From NCBI GenBank assembly GCA_035649895.1, contig DASRIS010000085.1, positions 6,655 to 70,654 of the forward strand: a stretch of 64,000 nt of DNA, in the 5' to 3' direction. Below the pieces are notes generated by a model. It ran no database searches and had not been told where the DNA came from. It was given only the letters and a program-made list of their open reading frames with translations. This document shows, piece after piece, positions 43,750-51,946 of this stretch. The stretch comes from DASSUC01 sp035649895. Lineage in GTDB: Bacteria; Actinomycetota; Actinomycetes; Mycobacteriales; Micromonosporaceae. The position numbers were made by a program, and so were the translations under genes. Position 1 is the stretch's first letter, and each line of letters begins with the position of its first letter.

Positions 43750-44763
43750 TCACAGCGCGTTGGAGACCTTGAAGACGTGCAGGAACCCGCGCAGCGAGGC
43801 GCGTGCCGAGAACGCGATGTACTCCGGGATGACCGCCTGCGGACCCCACTTCAGCTTGTACGCAAGCTGCGTGGCGGCCGGGTACACCGCGGCGCCGCGC
43901 CGGCCCAGCTGGCCCACGAGCCACCCGAACGGGCGGCTCGCGCCGGGGACCTCGAGGTCGGGCGCGAGCCCGGTGAACGGCGTGAAGCCGAAGTGCAGCC
44001 AGCGGCACCCCTCGGCGCGGAACGCCTCGACCGCGGTGAGGTTGATCGCCTCGGACACCCCGGGCGGCCCCTCCGGCAGGCGCCGGCTCAGGTCGTGCAG
44101 CCAGCCGGGCCGCCCGCCGGGCACCGGAGCGTAGGAGATGTAGCCGAGCAGCTTGGAGTCCTGCACGCCGACGAAGAGCCGCCGGTACGGCTGCATCGGG
44201 CCGCCGTACTCGCCCACCAGGAACTCCAGCGGCTTGGCGTGCTTGCCCTTGCCGTGCAGCCAGTGCGCGTCCAGCTTCGCCATGCGGGCGGCCCAGTCGG
44301 GCTGGTCGACCTCGTACACGGTGAGCCCCGCCCGGACCGCCCGGGAGACCTTGTTGCGCAGCTGCATGAACTTCGACCCGCGCAGCGAGAAGCCGCTCAG
44401 GTCCACCGCGTACGACGCGCCGATCTGGTTGACCACGAAGCCCTGCTCGCGGTACGCGACCGCGTCGGCGCGCTGCAGCTGGATGGCGACCACCCTGCGC
44501 CGGCGTTCCCGAGCGTGCGCCGCGAACCCGTCGAGCAGCGGCCGGTAGCTCGCGGCGGGGGCGAACGGGCCGGCGAACTGCACCAGGTACCGCCCGGACT
44601 CGCGGTAGACCACCACCCCTTCCAGACCGGGTACGCAGAAGTAGCTGTTGCCGCTGTTGAGCGCCAGGAAGGCGGACGGGTTGTCGGCGTACGCCTCGAC
44701 GGCCCGCCGTACCGTGTCGAGGGAGACCGGGCCGGTGCCGACGGTCGCGGTCGGTTCTGTCAT
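43750..44763 (-). CDS. vlmA: DUF2156/MprF-C-type tRNA-dependent aminoacyltransferase, VlmA-like
   Basis: 337 residues from ATG 44763 with GGAAGG upstream. The fold is the double-GNAT catalytic domain of lysyl/alanyl-phosphatidylglycerol synthases: SGNSYFCVPGLEGVVVYRES, FVVNQIGASYAVDLSGFSL, KFMQLRNKVSRAVRAGLTV, WLHFGFTPFTGLAPD and the C-terminal YKLKWGPQAVIPEYIAFSA. There are no MprF membrane helices. Such enzymes take the amino acid from aminoacyl-tRNA. VlmA transfers serine from Ser-tRNA to the hydroxyl of isobutylhydroxylamine, and this protein should do the same on a longer hydroxylamine. It follows the glycosyltransferase by 37 bp; a tRNA-Ser-like gene lies at the head of the same strand's unit. 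Confidence 0.82.
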   Translation of the reverse strand: MTEPTATVGTGPVSLDTVRRAVEAYADNPSAFLALNSGNSYFCVPGLEGVVVYRESGRYLVQFAGPFAPAASYRPLLDGFAAHARERRRRVVAIQLQRADAVAYREQGFVVNQIGASYAVDLSGFSLRGSKFMQLRNKVSRAVRAGLTVYEVDQPDWAARMAKLDAHWLHGKGKHAKPLEFLVGEYGGPMQPYRRLFVGVQDSKLLGYISYAPVPGGRPGWLHDLSRRLPEGPPGVSEAINLTAVEAFRAEGCRWLHFGFTPFTGLAPDLEVPGASRPFGWLVGQLGRRGAAVYPAATQLAYKLKWGPQAVIPEYIAFSARASLRGFLHVFKVSNAL

Positions 44764-44800
44764 GGTCGCCGCCTTCCAGGTGTCGACGATGAGCCGGTGG

Positions 44801-46084
44801 TCACCGCGCTGGCGCGGTGGCCGGCACGTGTGCGATCTCGCGGACGGCGCGCGCCAGGCCGTCCTCGCGGCGCAGCCGCTCACCGAGGGCTGCGGCGCGC
44901 TGCTGGACGTCGGGGCGGCCGAGCTGCCGTAGCGACTCGGCGAGCCGGTCGGCGTCGAGGTCCACGAACCGGCTGTGCCCGCCGACGCCGAGACGGGTGA
45001 CCCGCGCGCCCCAGTACGGCTGGTCGGAGTAGAGCGAGTAGACCCAGGTGGGCCGCCCTGCGGTCAGGCCCGCCGCAGTGGTGCCGGCGCCGCCGTGGTG
45101 GATGACCCCGCGGCACCGGGGGAAGAGCCACTCGTGGTCCACCGTCCCCACGACGTGCACCTGCTCGGGCAGGTCGGCGGTGCCGGTGAACCCGGTCCAG
45201 CCGGCCCCGACGAGCACCCGGCAGCGGGCGCGCCGCGCCGCCTCGACCGCCAGGTCGAGCATTGGGCCCGGGTCGAGGATCGACGCGCTGCCGAAGCTGA
45301 GGAAGAACGGCTGCGGGCCGGCGTCGAGCCAGTCCACCAGGCCGGCCGGGCGGTCGGTCTCGCCAAGGCGCTCGCGCAACTGGGTCGGCAGCCGCCAGTA
45401 CCCGGTGAGCACGTGCTGGGCCGCCGCCCAGTCCCGGGGCCGCGGCACGATCTGGGCACTGTACGCGTGCAGCGCGCGCCCGCCGAGCCGAGGTGCCCAG
45501 ACAATGGCCGCGGTGCGCGCCGGCCCCAGCCCCAGTGACCGGCGGTACGCGTTGATGTCACTGCGCTTGCCGCGCCAGTAGGCGATCTCGGTGACCCGGT
45601 GGGTGAGCCGGTTGAGCGGGCGCAGCCGCAGGTCCGAGCGGCTGACCAGCATGCTGGGGAAGTCACCGCTCGGCGACCACGGGGCGAAGTAGCCGGCGAG
45701 CAGCGGCAGGCCCCGCGCCTGCGCCACGGCGAGCGCATAGTCGTCCACCTGGATGCCGGCCACGAGAGCGTCAGCACCCTCCGCGACGGCCAGCACGCTC
45801 GCCCCGATCGTCTCCCGGGCGTCGGAGAACACCTGGGCCGCGCGGGTCAGGAACGCCCGTGCGTCGCCGGAGGCCAGCCACTGCTGCCCCTCGGCCGAGC
45901 GCATCAGCCGATGCCCGTCAAAGTCCATCGCGACGAACGGCACCTGTGCCGTGGCGGCGAGCCCGGCCGCGTCGGCCGGCCCGGCGAGGGTCACCTCGTG
46001 CCCGGCGGCCTGCAGGGCGTGGGCGAGCGCGACGAACGGCTCGACGTCGCCGCGGGTGCCGACAGTGGCGATGCCGACCTTCAT
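44801..46084 (-). CDS. GT1-family glycosyltransferase
   Basis: 427 residues from ATG 46084. It has a GT-B fold of the sterol/macrolide glucosyltransferase type: MKVGIATVGTRGDVEPFVAL at the start, SFGSASILDPGPML in the middle and the nucleotide-sugar motif GVIHHGGAGTTAAGLTAGRP. It would move a sugar from an NDP-sugar to a hydroxyl or carboxyl on the product, or serve self-resistance. No sugar-biosynthesis genes are in the window, so a common NDP-glucose-type donor is likely. It lies between the tRNA-like gene and the VlmA-like gene and is presumably co-transcribed with both. Confidence 0.9.
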   Translation of the reverse strand: MKVGIATVGTRGDVEPFVALAHALQAAGHEVTLAGPADAAGLAATAQVPFVAMDFDGHRLMRSAEGQQWLASGDARAFLTRAAQVFSDARETIGASVLAVAEGADALVAGIQVDDYALAVAQARGLPLLAGYFAPWSPSGDFPSMLVSRSDLRLRPLNRLTHRVTEIAYWRGKRSDINAYRRSLGLGPARTAAIVWAPRLGGRALHAYSAQIVPRPRDWAAAQHVLTGYWRLPTQLRERLGETDRPAGLVDWLDAGPQPFFLSFGSASILDPGPMLDLAVEAARRARCRVLVGAGWTGFTGTADLPEQVHVVGTVDHEWLFPRCRGVIHHGGAGTTAAGLTAGRPTWVYSLYSDQPYWGARVTRLGVGGHSRFVDLDADRLAESLRQLGRPDVQQRAAALGERLRREDGLARAVREIAHVPATAPAR

Positions 46085-46211
46085 CGCCGACCCCGGCGGG
46101 GCACGGCGCGGGCGGGGCGGTGCGCGCGGGTGCGTCGGAGCCGATCGACCATAGTGGTCACCCCCAGCTGGCACTGCGGTCGGCGCCCCGGATGGCGCCA
46201 CCGGCGGTACG

Positions 46212-46297
46212 CGGAGAGGGCAGGATTCGAACCTGCGCGGGCTTGCGCCCGGCTGGGCCAGGCCCAGCCCCCGGTCGGCCACTACGGGCACCTCTCC
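46212..46297 (-). tRNA. tRNA-Ser-like RNA with a closed, non-decoding anticodon arm
   Basis: Read 5'->3' from 46297, every tRNA part can be laid out. Acceptor GGAGAGG (46297-46291) pairs fully with CCTCTCC (46219-46213). Discriminator G73 is at 46212 and CCA is not encoded. The D-stem is CCCG/CGGG with GG in the loop. A long variable arm CGGGC-GCAA-GCCCG (46251-46238) marks class II, and the T-arm GCAGG-TTCGAAT-CCTGC is standard. The anticodon arm is GCTGGGC (46268-46262) and GCCCAGC (46258-46252), a perfect 7-bp stem with triloop CTG. Forced into 5+7 form it has C at position 33 instead of U. SerRS reads the acceptor and variable arm, not the anticodon, so charging is plausible while decoding is not. 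It lies 127 bp upstream of the glycosyltransferase/VlmA-like genes and behind a SARP box. Confidence 0.85.
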
Positions 46298-46428
46298 AGG
46301 CGTGCTGCGGTCGTACTGCGTCGTACTCGGTGGTGCTTGGGGTTGGTCCCGGCGGTCCGTCAGCGCCGCTGGGAGCCTCACCGGTCCTTGCGGTCCTGCC
46401 TGTCGCCTGAGAAAAGGTTGCGGCACCT

Positions 46429-46457
46429 GGGTGACAGGGCTCTGACGCTGCGCTGAT
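46429..46457 (-). promoter_or_regulatory. SARP-box triplet for the tRNA-like/glycosyltransferase/VlmA-like unit
   Basis: On the minus strand ATCAG (46457-46453), GTCAG (46446-46442) and GTCAC (46435-46431) repeat with an exact 11-bp period. Eight bases after the last heptamer comes CAACCT as a possible -10. Orientation points to the tRNA-like gene, whose 5' end is about 110 bp away. One base differs from GTCAG in two of the three units, so it is weaker than the other two sites. Confidence 0.65.
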
Positions 46458-46644
46458 GCCGCCGGACGGCGGCTGGTGCCGCTGGTGGGGGCGGGGACGG
46501 GCGGACGCGGCTGGCCCGGACGGCAGGGCCGGAACGGTCGTGGCCCCTAAATGGGGGGCATGAGTCGATCTTCCGAAAGGTCTATTTTCCGATCACGGCG
46601 AACTGCCGGTATGCGGTCCGCGAGCCCACCTACTACCGATCGAC

Positions 46645-46658
46645 GAAGAACGTTCTTC
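46645..46658. promoter_or_regulatory. 14-bp palindrome upstream of the SARP gene
   Basis: GAAGAACGTTCTTC is exactly self-complementary and lies 21 bp before the SARP start codon, within the likely leader or core promoter. A regulator binding here could control the SARP gene and so the whole cluster. The protein is not identified. Confidence 0.45.
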
Positions 46659-46679
46659 CGTTCGTCCAGGGGGTTTCCG

Positions 46680-47474
46680 GTGAGATTCTGCGTCCTAGGT
46701 CCCGTCGGCATTGAGAGCGGGGGCACCTTTGTGGAGCTTCAGGGGGCCGCCCAGCGGACCCTGTTGGTCGCGCTGCTGATCAGCCGCGGCGCGGCGGTAC
46801 GAGCCGAGGCACTGACCTACGAGATCTGGGGTGAGAGCTGGCCCCGGCGACCAGACAACGCGCTGCACGCACAGGTCAGCCGCTTGCGGCGGCGGCTGGA
46901 CGCGCTGGAGCCGGGAAGGTCCGGCGGTCCGCGGCTGGTCAGCTCCTCCTGTGGCTACCGGCTGCTGCTGCGCGAGGACGAGCTCGACATCGCCGTTTTC
47001 ACCCGCGAGCTGCACGAGGTGAGCAGCGACCCGATGATGAGCCCGGAGCAGGTGGTCCAGCGGCTGCGAGGCGCGCTGGCCCTGTGGCGGGGGCCGGCGT
47101 TCGGCGGCACCGCCTCCGGCCCGGCCGGCCAGGCGGCGGCGGTCCGGTTCGAGGAGTCCCGGACGGCGGCGCTGGCGCTGCTGTTCGACAACGAGCTGCG
47201 GGCCGGCCGGCACGCCGAGATTGTGGCCGAGCTCAGCGAGCTGGTCGAGGCGGAGCCGCTCAACGAGCGGCTGTGCGAGCAGCTGATGGTCGCGCTCTAC
47301 CGCTCTGGGCGGCAGACCGCGGCGCTCACCGTGTACCAGCGGACCTGGGCGCGGCTCAACGAGGAGCTGGGGATCGAGCCATCCCCGGCGCTGCGCAACC
47401 ATCAGCGCGCGGTCCTCGCCCACGACCCGGCGCTGCACGCCGCCGCTAACCACGCCCTGCTGCGCACCGCCTGA
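46680..47474 (+). CDS. SARP-family pathway-specific activator
   Basis: 264 residues from GTG 46680 (CCAGGGGG upstream); the frame is open back to 46551 but that part is Arg/Ser-rich and unlikely to be protein. The N-terminal OmpR-type winged helix shows RFCVLGPVGIESGG, RTLLVALLISRGAAV, LTYEIWGESWPRRPDNALHA and QVSRLRRRLDALE. The C-terminal half is the bacterial transcriptional activator domain (LRGALALWRGPAFGG, EPLNERLCEQLMVALYRSGR, LNEELGIEPSPALRNHQRAV). SARPs bind direct repeats spaced 11 bp next to the -10; three such sites front the cluster's operons. Valanimycin also has a SARP (VlmI). Divergent from the tRNA-like gene. Confidence 0.93.
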   Translation: MRFCVLGPVGIESGGTFVELQGAAQRTLLVALLISRGAAVRAEALTYEIWGESWPRRPDNALHAQVSRLRRRLDALEPGRSGGPRLVSSSCGYRLLLREDELDIAVFTRELHEVSSDPMMSPEQVVQRLRGALALWRGPAFGGTASGPAGQAAAVRFEESRTAALALLFDNELRAGRHAEIVAELSELVEAEPLNERLCEQLMVALYRSGRQTAALTVYQRTWARLNEELGIEPSPALRNHQRAVLAHDPALHAAANHALLRTA

Positions 47475-47533
47475 GCTGAGCGGGTGCCTGGCCGCAGCGG
47501 TGGCCGCCCGCCGCCCGATGGCGCCCGGGCCGG

Positions 47534-47598
47534 CCGCCGCCCGGCCTGGGCGTCAACCCGGCGCCGCCGCCCGGCCTGGGCGTCAACCCGGCGCCGCC
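47534..47598. repeat. 30-bp tandem repeat between SARP and MFS genes
   Basis: Two copies of a 30-bp unit containing CCGGCCTGGGCGTCAACCCG fill the short space between the convergent SARP and transporter genes and reach into the last codons of the latter. It belongs to the same class of GC-rich minisatellites found across the cluster. Confidence 0.75.
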
Positions 47599-49019
47599 GA
47601 ACGCGGCAGGAGCCGCACCAGCGCCGTCACGACGAGCGTCAGCGCCAGCAGGTAGACCACGCTGAGGCCGAGTGCCCGCGGAAAGTCCGCCGGCACCGCG
47701 TCGTGGCCCAGCGCGCCGTAGAAGACGACGCCGATGAGCGCGATGCCGAGCGCGTTGCCGACCTGCGTCGCGGTGGAGAGCAACCCGGAGGCGGCGCCGG
47801 CGTACTGGCTGGAGACCCCGGCCAGAGTGAACGAGGCCAGTGGCGCCATCACCAGCCCTATCCCGACGCCGACGACGACGAGCGCCGGGGTGAGCGTGCC
47901 CACGCCGCCGGTGGTGCCGGTCGCGGCGACCGCGATGCCGAGCAGCACCCAGCCCGCCGCCAGCACCGACGCGCCGATAACCAGGGCACGCCGCCCCAGT
48001 CGGTCCACCAGCTGCGGGCCGGCCGCCGACGCCGCCACGAACCCGACGCCGACCGCGACGAAGACCCAGCCCGACCCCAGCGCGTCCAGCCCGCGCCCGA
48101 ACTGGAGGTAGAGCGCGAGCACCAGGAAGAAGGACGCGAGCGCGGAGTGGAAGGCCACCACCGCGGCCACGCCCAAGCTGAACGAGCGAAGCCGGAACAG
48201 CGTGAGGTCGACCAGTGGGGAGCCGCCCCGGGCCGCGCGGCGGCGCTGGTGGGCGACGAACGCGGCCAGCACCGGCAGCGCCGAGGCCAGGCACAGCCAC
48301 GACCAACCCGGCCACCCCTGCTGCCGCCCCTCGGTCAGCGGCAGCAGGACCGCGACCAGCCCCAGCGTGACCAGCGTCGCCCCGGGCAGGTCGAGGGTGG
48401 GGCGGCCGGCCGCCCGGGACTCGGGCACCAGCGCGGGTACCAGCGCCAGCGCCGCCAGGCCGACCGGGATGTTGACCAGGAAGCACATCCGCCAGCCCAG
48501 GCCCAACGGATCAGCCTGGATCAGCAGCCCGCCGATGAGCTGCCCGAAGACACCGGCGAGCCCCAGCACCAGGCCGACCGCGTTGAACGCCCGGGCCCGG
48601 TCGGCGCCGGTGTAGACCAGGCCGAGGATCGCCAGCTCCTGGGGGGCCAGCAGCGCCGAGGCGAGCCCCTGCCCGATGCGCCCGGCGACCAGGGTCGCCG
48701 CGTTCGGGGCCAGCCCGCACACCAGGGAGGCGAGCACGAACCCGGCGAGGCCGATCGCGAAGACCCGCCGCCGCCCGTAGATGTCGCCGAGCCGGCCGCC
48801 GGTGATCAGGCCCGCCGCCGCGGCCAGCCCGTAGCCGGCGACCACCAGCTCGACCGAGGTGGGACCGAGGTGCAGGTCCTCCTGCATCGACGGGATCGCC
48901 ACGTTGACGATGAAGAAGTCCAGCGTGATCATGAACGCGCCGGTCAGGATGACCGGCAGGGTGGCCCAGTACCGCCAACCGGCCGGGGCCCCCGGCCGGG
49001 TTCGGGTGTGCGTGACCAT
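47583..49019 (-). CDS. MFS drug:H+ antiporter (DHA2, 14-helix type)
   Basis: 478 residues from ATG/GTG 49019 with about fourteen hydrophobic helices. Family motifs are LDFFIVNVAIPSMQEDL in helix 1, GGRLGDIYGRRRVF (motif A) and GWRMCFLVNIPVGLAAL (motif C region). It is the last gene of the minus-strand ACP-PKS operon, 42 bp after the thioesterase, and is the likely exporter and self-resistance pump for the product. Confidence 0.93.
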   Translation of the reverse strand: MVTHTRTRPGAPAGWRYWATLPVILTGAFMITLDFFIVNVAIPSMQEDLHLGPTSVELVVAGYGLAAAAGLITGGRLGDIYGRRRVFAIGLAGFVLASLVCGLAPNAATLVAGRIGQGLASALLAPQELAILGLVYTGADRARAFNAVGLVLGLAGVFGQLIGGLLIQADPLGLGWRMCFLVNIPVGLAALALVPALVPESRAAGRPTLDLPGATLVTLGLVAVLLPLTEGRQQGWPGWSWLCLASALPVLAAFVAHQRRRAARGGSPLVDLTLFRLRSFSLGVAAVVAFHSALASFFLVLALYLQFGRGLDALGSGWVFVAVGVGFVAASAAGPQLVDRLGRRALVIGASVLAAGWVLLGIAVAATGTTGGVGTLTPALVVVGVGIGLVMAPLASFTLAGVSSQYAGAASGLLSTATQVGNALGIALIGVVFYGALGHDAVPADFPRALGLSVVYLLALTLVVTALVRLLPRSAAPG

Positions 49020-49061
49020 CGGCTGCCCTGCCTTCGGTAGCGGGTGGGTCCCGGCCAGCGC

Positions 49062-49481
49062 CTAGCGCAGCACCGCCTGGGTCTGGGTCACCTGCGCGAC
49101 CCGGTCGCCGTCCTCGTCACGCAGGTCGGTCTGGACCACGATGACCGTCCGGCCCGCGTGCAGCGGGCGGGCCGAGGCGGTCACCACCCCGCCGCGGACC
49201 GCCCGAAGAAAGTTGACCTTGAGCTCGATCGTGGTGGTGCTGGCGCCTTCAGGCAGGTTGAGGTACGCGCACACGCCCGCCGCCGCGTCGGCCAGCGTCA
49301 CCAACGCGCCTCCGTGCAGCGCCCCGCCGACGGTGCACCGGTGCGCCGCCCACGGCAGCCGGGCGGTGACCTCGGCCGGGTCGAGGGCGAGGAACTCGAT
49401 GCCCACCGTGGCCGCGAACGGGGTGGCCTCCAGCAGCATGCGCGGGTCGAGTACGGGTCCGTTGGGAGGGGTCTCGGTCAC
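49062..49481 (-). CDS. PaaI-type hotdog thioesterase
   Basis: 139 residues from GTG 49481 overlapping the preceding stop by 4 nt; the open frame further upstream is antisense to nothing useful and overlaps the type II thioesterase gene. The hotdog signature CTVGGALHGGALVTLADAAA and TTTIELKVNFLRAV define the PaaI/YigI group, which hydrolyses acyl-CoA. It may clear stalled acyl-CoA or release a chain. Co-translated with the type II thioesterase. Confidence 0.9.
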   Translation of the reverse strand: MTETPPNGPVLDPRMLLEATPFAATVGIEFLALDPAEVTARLPWAAHRCTVGGALHGGALVTLADAAAGVCAYLNLPEGASTTTIELKVNFLRAVRGGVVTASARPLHAGRTVIVVQTDLRDEDGDRVAQVTQTQAVLR

Positions 49482-50248
49482 CGCTCGTCCACCAGCCGCC
49501 GCAGGTGCCGGGTCAGGTCGGCGGTGACGGCCAGCGCGTGCTCCTCGATGTAGAAGTGCCCGCCCGGGTACTCGCTGTTGCCGAGGTACTGGCGGGTCCG
49601 GGCGGGCCAGCTGCCCATCGCCCCGGGCAGCATCAGCGGGTCGGACCTGCCGCCGTAGGAGACCACCGGGCACGAGACGACCACGTTGTCGTCCGGGGCG
49701 GTGGCGCAGACCGCCAGGTCCGCGCGCAGGGCCGGGATGACGAGCGCGAGCAGCTGCGGGTCCTCGTACACGTTCTCCGGCAGCGAGCCGAGCGCGATGA
49801 TCCACTCCTTGAGCTCGGACTCGGGCAGCTGGCTGTGCTCCAGGGTCGGCGTGCGGAAGCCCTCCGGTGCCCAGCCCGAGGCGGCGACCAGGACCGGGCC
49901 CGGCCGGCCGCTCCGCTCGATCGCCCCGGCCAGCCGGTACGCCAGCTGCGCGCCCATGCAGTGCCCGAAGAAGGCGTACGGCCGCTCGTCGAGCTCGGCG
50001 GTGACGACCTCGTGCAGCGCCGTCAGCAGCTCAGGCATCTTCGCGTACCCCGGCTCGGCCAGCCGCTGCTGGCGCCCTGGCAGCTGCACGCTCTGGTGCC
50101 CGATGGAGGGCGGCAGCAGCCCGCCCCACTCCTTGTAGATGGTGACCCCGCTGCCGGCGTGCGGGAAGAGGAAGAGCCGTAGGGCGGCGTCCGGGTCGAC
50201 CTCGGCCGGCTCGAACCACCGGCCCGCGGTCACGGTGCCGTTGGGCAT
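49478..50248 (-). CDS. Type II (editing) thioesterase with a cysteine nucleophile
   Basis: 256 residues from ATG 50248. It has an alpha/beta hydrolase of the GrsT/TesA type: LFLFPHAGSGVTIYKEW, VQLPGRQQRLAEP, nucleophile elbow YAFFGHCMGAQLAYRLAG, acid in GRSDPLM and base in YPGGHFYIEEH. The usual GHSMG serine is Cys97, encoded by TGC. A Cys nucleophile is rare but known in some biosynthetic thioesterases and can favour acyl transfer over hydrolysis. It sits between the acyl-CoA ligase and the PaaI thioesterase in the PKS operon and probably edits or unloads the carrier proteins. Confidence 0.9.
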   Translation of the reverse strand: MPNGTVTAGRWFEPAEVDPDAALRLFLFPHAGSGVTIYKEWGGLLPPSIGHQSVQLPGRQQRLAEPGYAKMPELLTALHEVVTAELDERPYAFFGHCMGAQLAYRLAGAIERSGRPGPVLVAASGWAPEGFRTPTLEHSQLPESELKEWIIALGSLPENVYEDPQLLALVIPALRADLAVCATAPDDNVVVSCPVVSYGGRSDPLMLPGAMGSWPARTRQYLGNSEYPGGHFYIEEHALAVTADLTRHLRRLVDER

Positions 50249-50300
50249 GGTGCCTCCTGGGTGCTGGGTCGCGGGGTGGCTGCTGCGTCGTCGCCGGCCG

Positions 50301-51884
50301 TCACGCGGCCACCGGGGTTCGCTGCGCTCGCAGCATCTCCCGCACGGCCCGGCGCAGGACCTTCCCGGACGGGTTGCGGGGCAGGTCGGTGACGAAAGTG
50401 TACCCAGTTGGGATCTTGAAATCAGCGATCCGTCCCTTGAGGAACGTCATCAGCTCCCGCGGTGTGGCCTGCTGGTCCGGCCGCAGCACCACGCAGGCGT
50501 GGACCGCCTCACCCCAGCGCGGGTCAGGCACTCCGACCACGGCGACGTCGGCGACGGCCGGGTGGTCGCCCAGCGCCTTCTCCACCTCGGCCGGGTAGAT
50601 GTTCTGCGCGGCGACGATGATCGTGTCGTTGATGCGGTCGTAGAGGTAGAGGTACCCGTCCTCGTCGAGGTAGGCGGCGTCGCCCATGTAGAGCCACTCG
50701 CCGCGCAGCGTCCTGGCCGTCGCGTCGGGCAGGTTCCAGTATCCCAGCATGCGGGCTTTGGTGCGGACGCAGACCTGGCCCACCTCGCCGGGCGGCAGCT
50801 CGTTGTCCGCATTGTCCACGATCTTGATCTCGCTACCCGGGCAGGCCCGGCCCACCGAGCGCAGCAGCGGGCTGCCCGGCACGTGCGCGGCGGGTGGCAG
50901 GATCGTGGCGGCGGCGCCGGTCTCGGTGCTGGCGTAGAGCTGTGCGAACTCGCAGCCGATGAGGTCGAGGCACTGCCGCAGCAGGCTGTCCGAGATCGGG
51001 GCGGCGCCGTAGGTCACCTTGCGCATCGACTGGAACGTCTGCCTTGTCACGCCCGGCTCGGCGAGGACCATCTGCAGCATCGCCGGGGCTGCATAGGTGA
51101 CCGTCACCCCGTACTCGCGGATCAGCCGGACCGCCTCCTGAGCCTGGAAGGCCCGCATCACCACGCTGGTGGCACCGGCGACGAACCCGTGCATGAACCA
51201 GGCGAAGCCGGCCACGTGGAAGCCCGGGAAGGAGATCAGGTTGACGTCGTCGGCGAGCCAGTCGACCCACTCGCCGATCTGGTCGCCGGCCGCCTCGACA
51301 TACGTGAAGAAGCTGCGGTGGGCGAGGATCGCGCCTTTGGGCAGGCCGGTCGTGCCGCTGGTATAGAGCTGCACTACCGGGTCGTCCGGGCCGGTGCCCG
51401 GGTCGAGGTCGGTGTCGGGCTGCCCGGCGGTCCACCCGCGCAGCCCGGCCCCCCGGGACCCGGCCGAGTCGAGCTGCACCACGCCGCGCAGCAGCGGCAG
51501 GTCATCGCGGACCCGCTCCACGACCGGCAGGTACGCGCCCTCCATGAAGAGCAGCTCGGCGCCGGAGTCGCGCAGGATGTGGTCGACCTCGCCGGAGGTG
51601 AGCCGCCAGTTGATCGGGACCAGCACACAGCCGCTCTTGGCACAGGCCAGCGCGACCTCGTAGTAGTGCTCGGACTCCTGGCCCAGGTAGGCCACTCGGG
51701 CGGCCAGGCCGAGCCCGGCCGCGTGCAGCGCGTGCGCGGTACGGTTGCTCTCCCGGTGCAGCTCGGCGAAGGTCGTCCGGCGCTGCTCGCAGATGATCGC
51801 CGGGTGGTCGGGGCGGGCCGCCGCGTTGGCGGCCGACGCTGCGGTCAGCGTGGTGGGGCGGTCGGGTTCGGGGGTAGGGGGCAT
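50301..51884 (-). CDS. Long-chain acyl-CoA/ACP ligase (ANL superfamily)
   Basis: 527 residues from ATG 51884 with TGGAGGGAGC upstream. ANL motifs are in order: LYTSGTTGLPKGAI (A3, phosphate loop), VTYGAAPISDSLL, QLYASTETGAAA (A5), EWLYMGDAAYLDEDGYLYLY (A7-A8) and the C-terminal lysine in NPSGKVLRR (A10). It would adenylate a fatty acid and load it on CoA or on the nearby carrier protein to prime the PKS. It lies 62 bp after the PKS gene and 52 bp before the thioesterase, in the same operon. Confidence 0.92.
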   Translation of the reverse strand: MPPTPEPDRPTTLTAASAANAAARPDHPAIICEQRRTTFAELHRESNRTAHALHAAGLGLAARVAYLGQESEHYYEVALACAKSGCVLVPINWRLTSGEVDHILRDSGAELLFMEGAYLPVVERVRDDLPLLRGVVQLDSAGSRGAGLRGWTAGQPDTDLDPGTGPDDPVVQLYTSGTTGLPKGAILAHRSFFTYVEAAGDQIGEWVDWLADDVNLISFPGFHVAGFAWFMHGFVAGATSVVMRAFQAQEAVRLIREYGVTVTYAAPAMLQMVLAEPGVTRQTFQSMRKVTYGAAPISDSLLRQCLDLIGCEFAQLYASTETGAAATILPPAAHVPGSPLLRSVGRACPGSEIKIVDNADNELPPGEVGQVCVRTKARMLGYWNLPDATARTLRGEWLYMGDAAYLDEDGYLYLYDRINDTIIVAAQNIYPAEVEKALGDHPAVADVAVVGVPDPRWGEAVHACVVLRPDQQATPRELMTFLKGRIADFKIPTGYTFVTDLPRNPSGKVLRRAVREMLRAQRTPVAA

Positions 51885-51946
51885 GCTCCCTCCAGAGCTC
51901 GGCGGTTGGCGGGGTCGGGTACGGGCTGGCCGGCGGGCCGGTGAGG

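Noticed and set aside
46212..46297. Ordinary tRNA-Gln with CTG anticodon
   Set aside because: The CTG sits in a triloop closed by a 7-bp stem, U33 is missing and the molecule has a Ser-type long variable arm.
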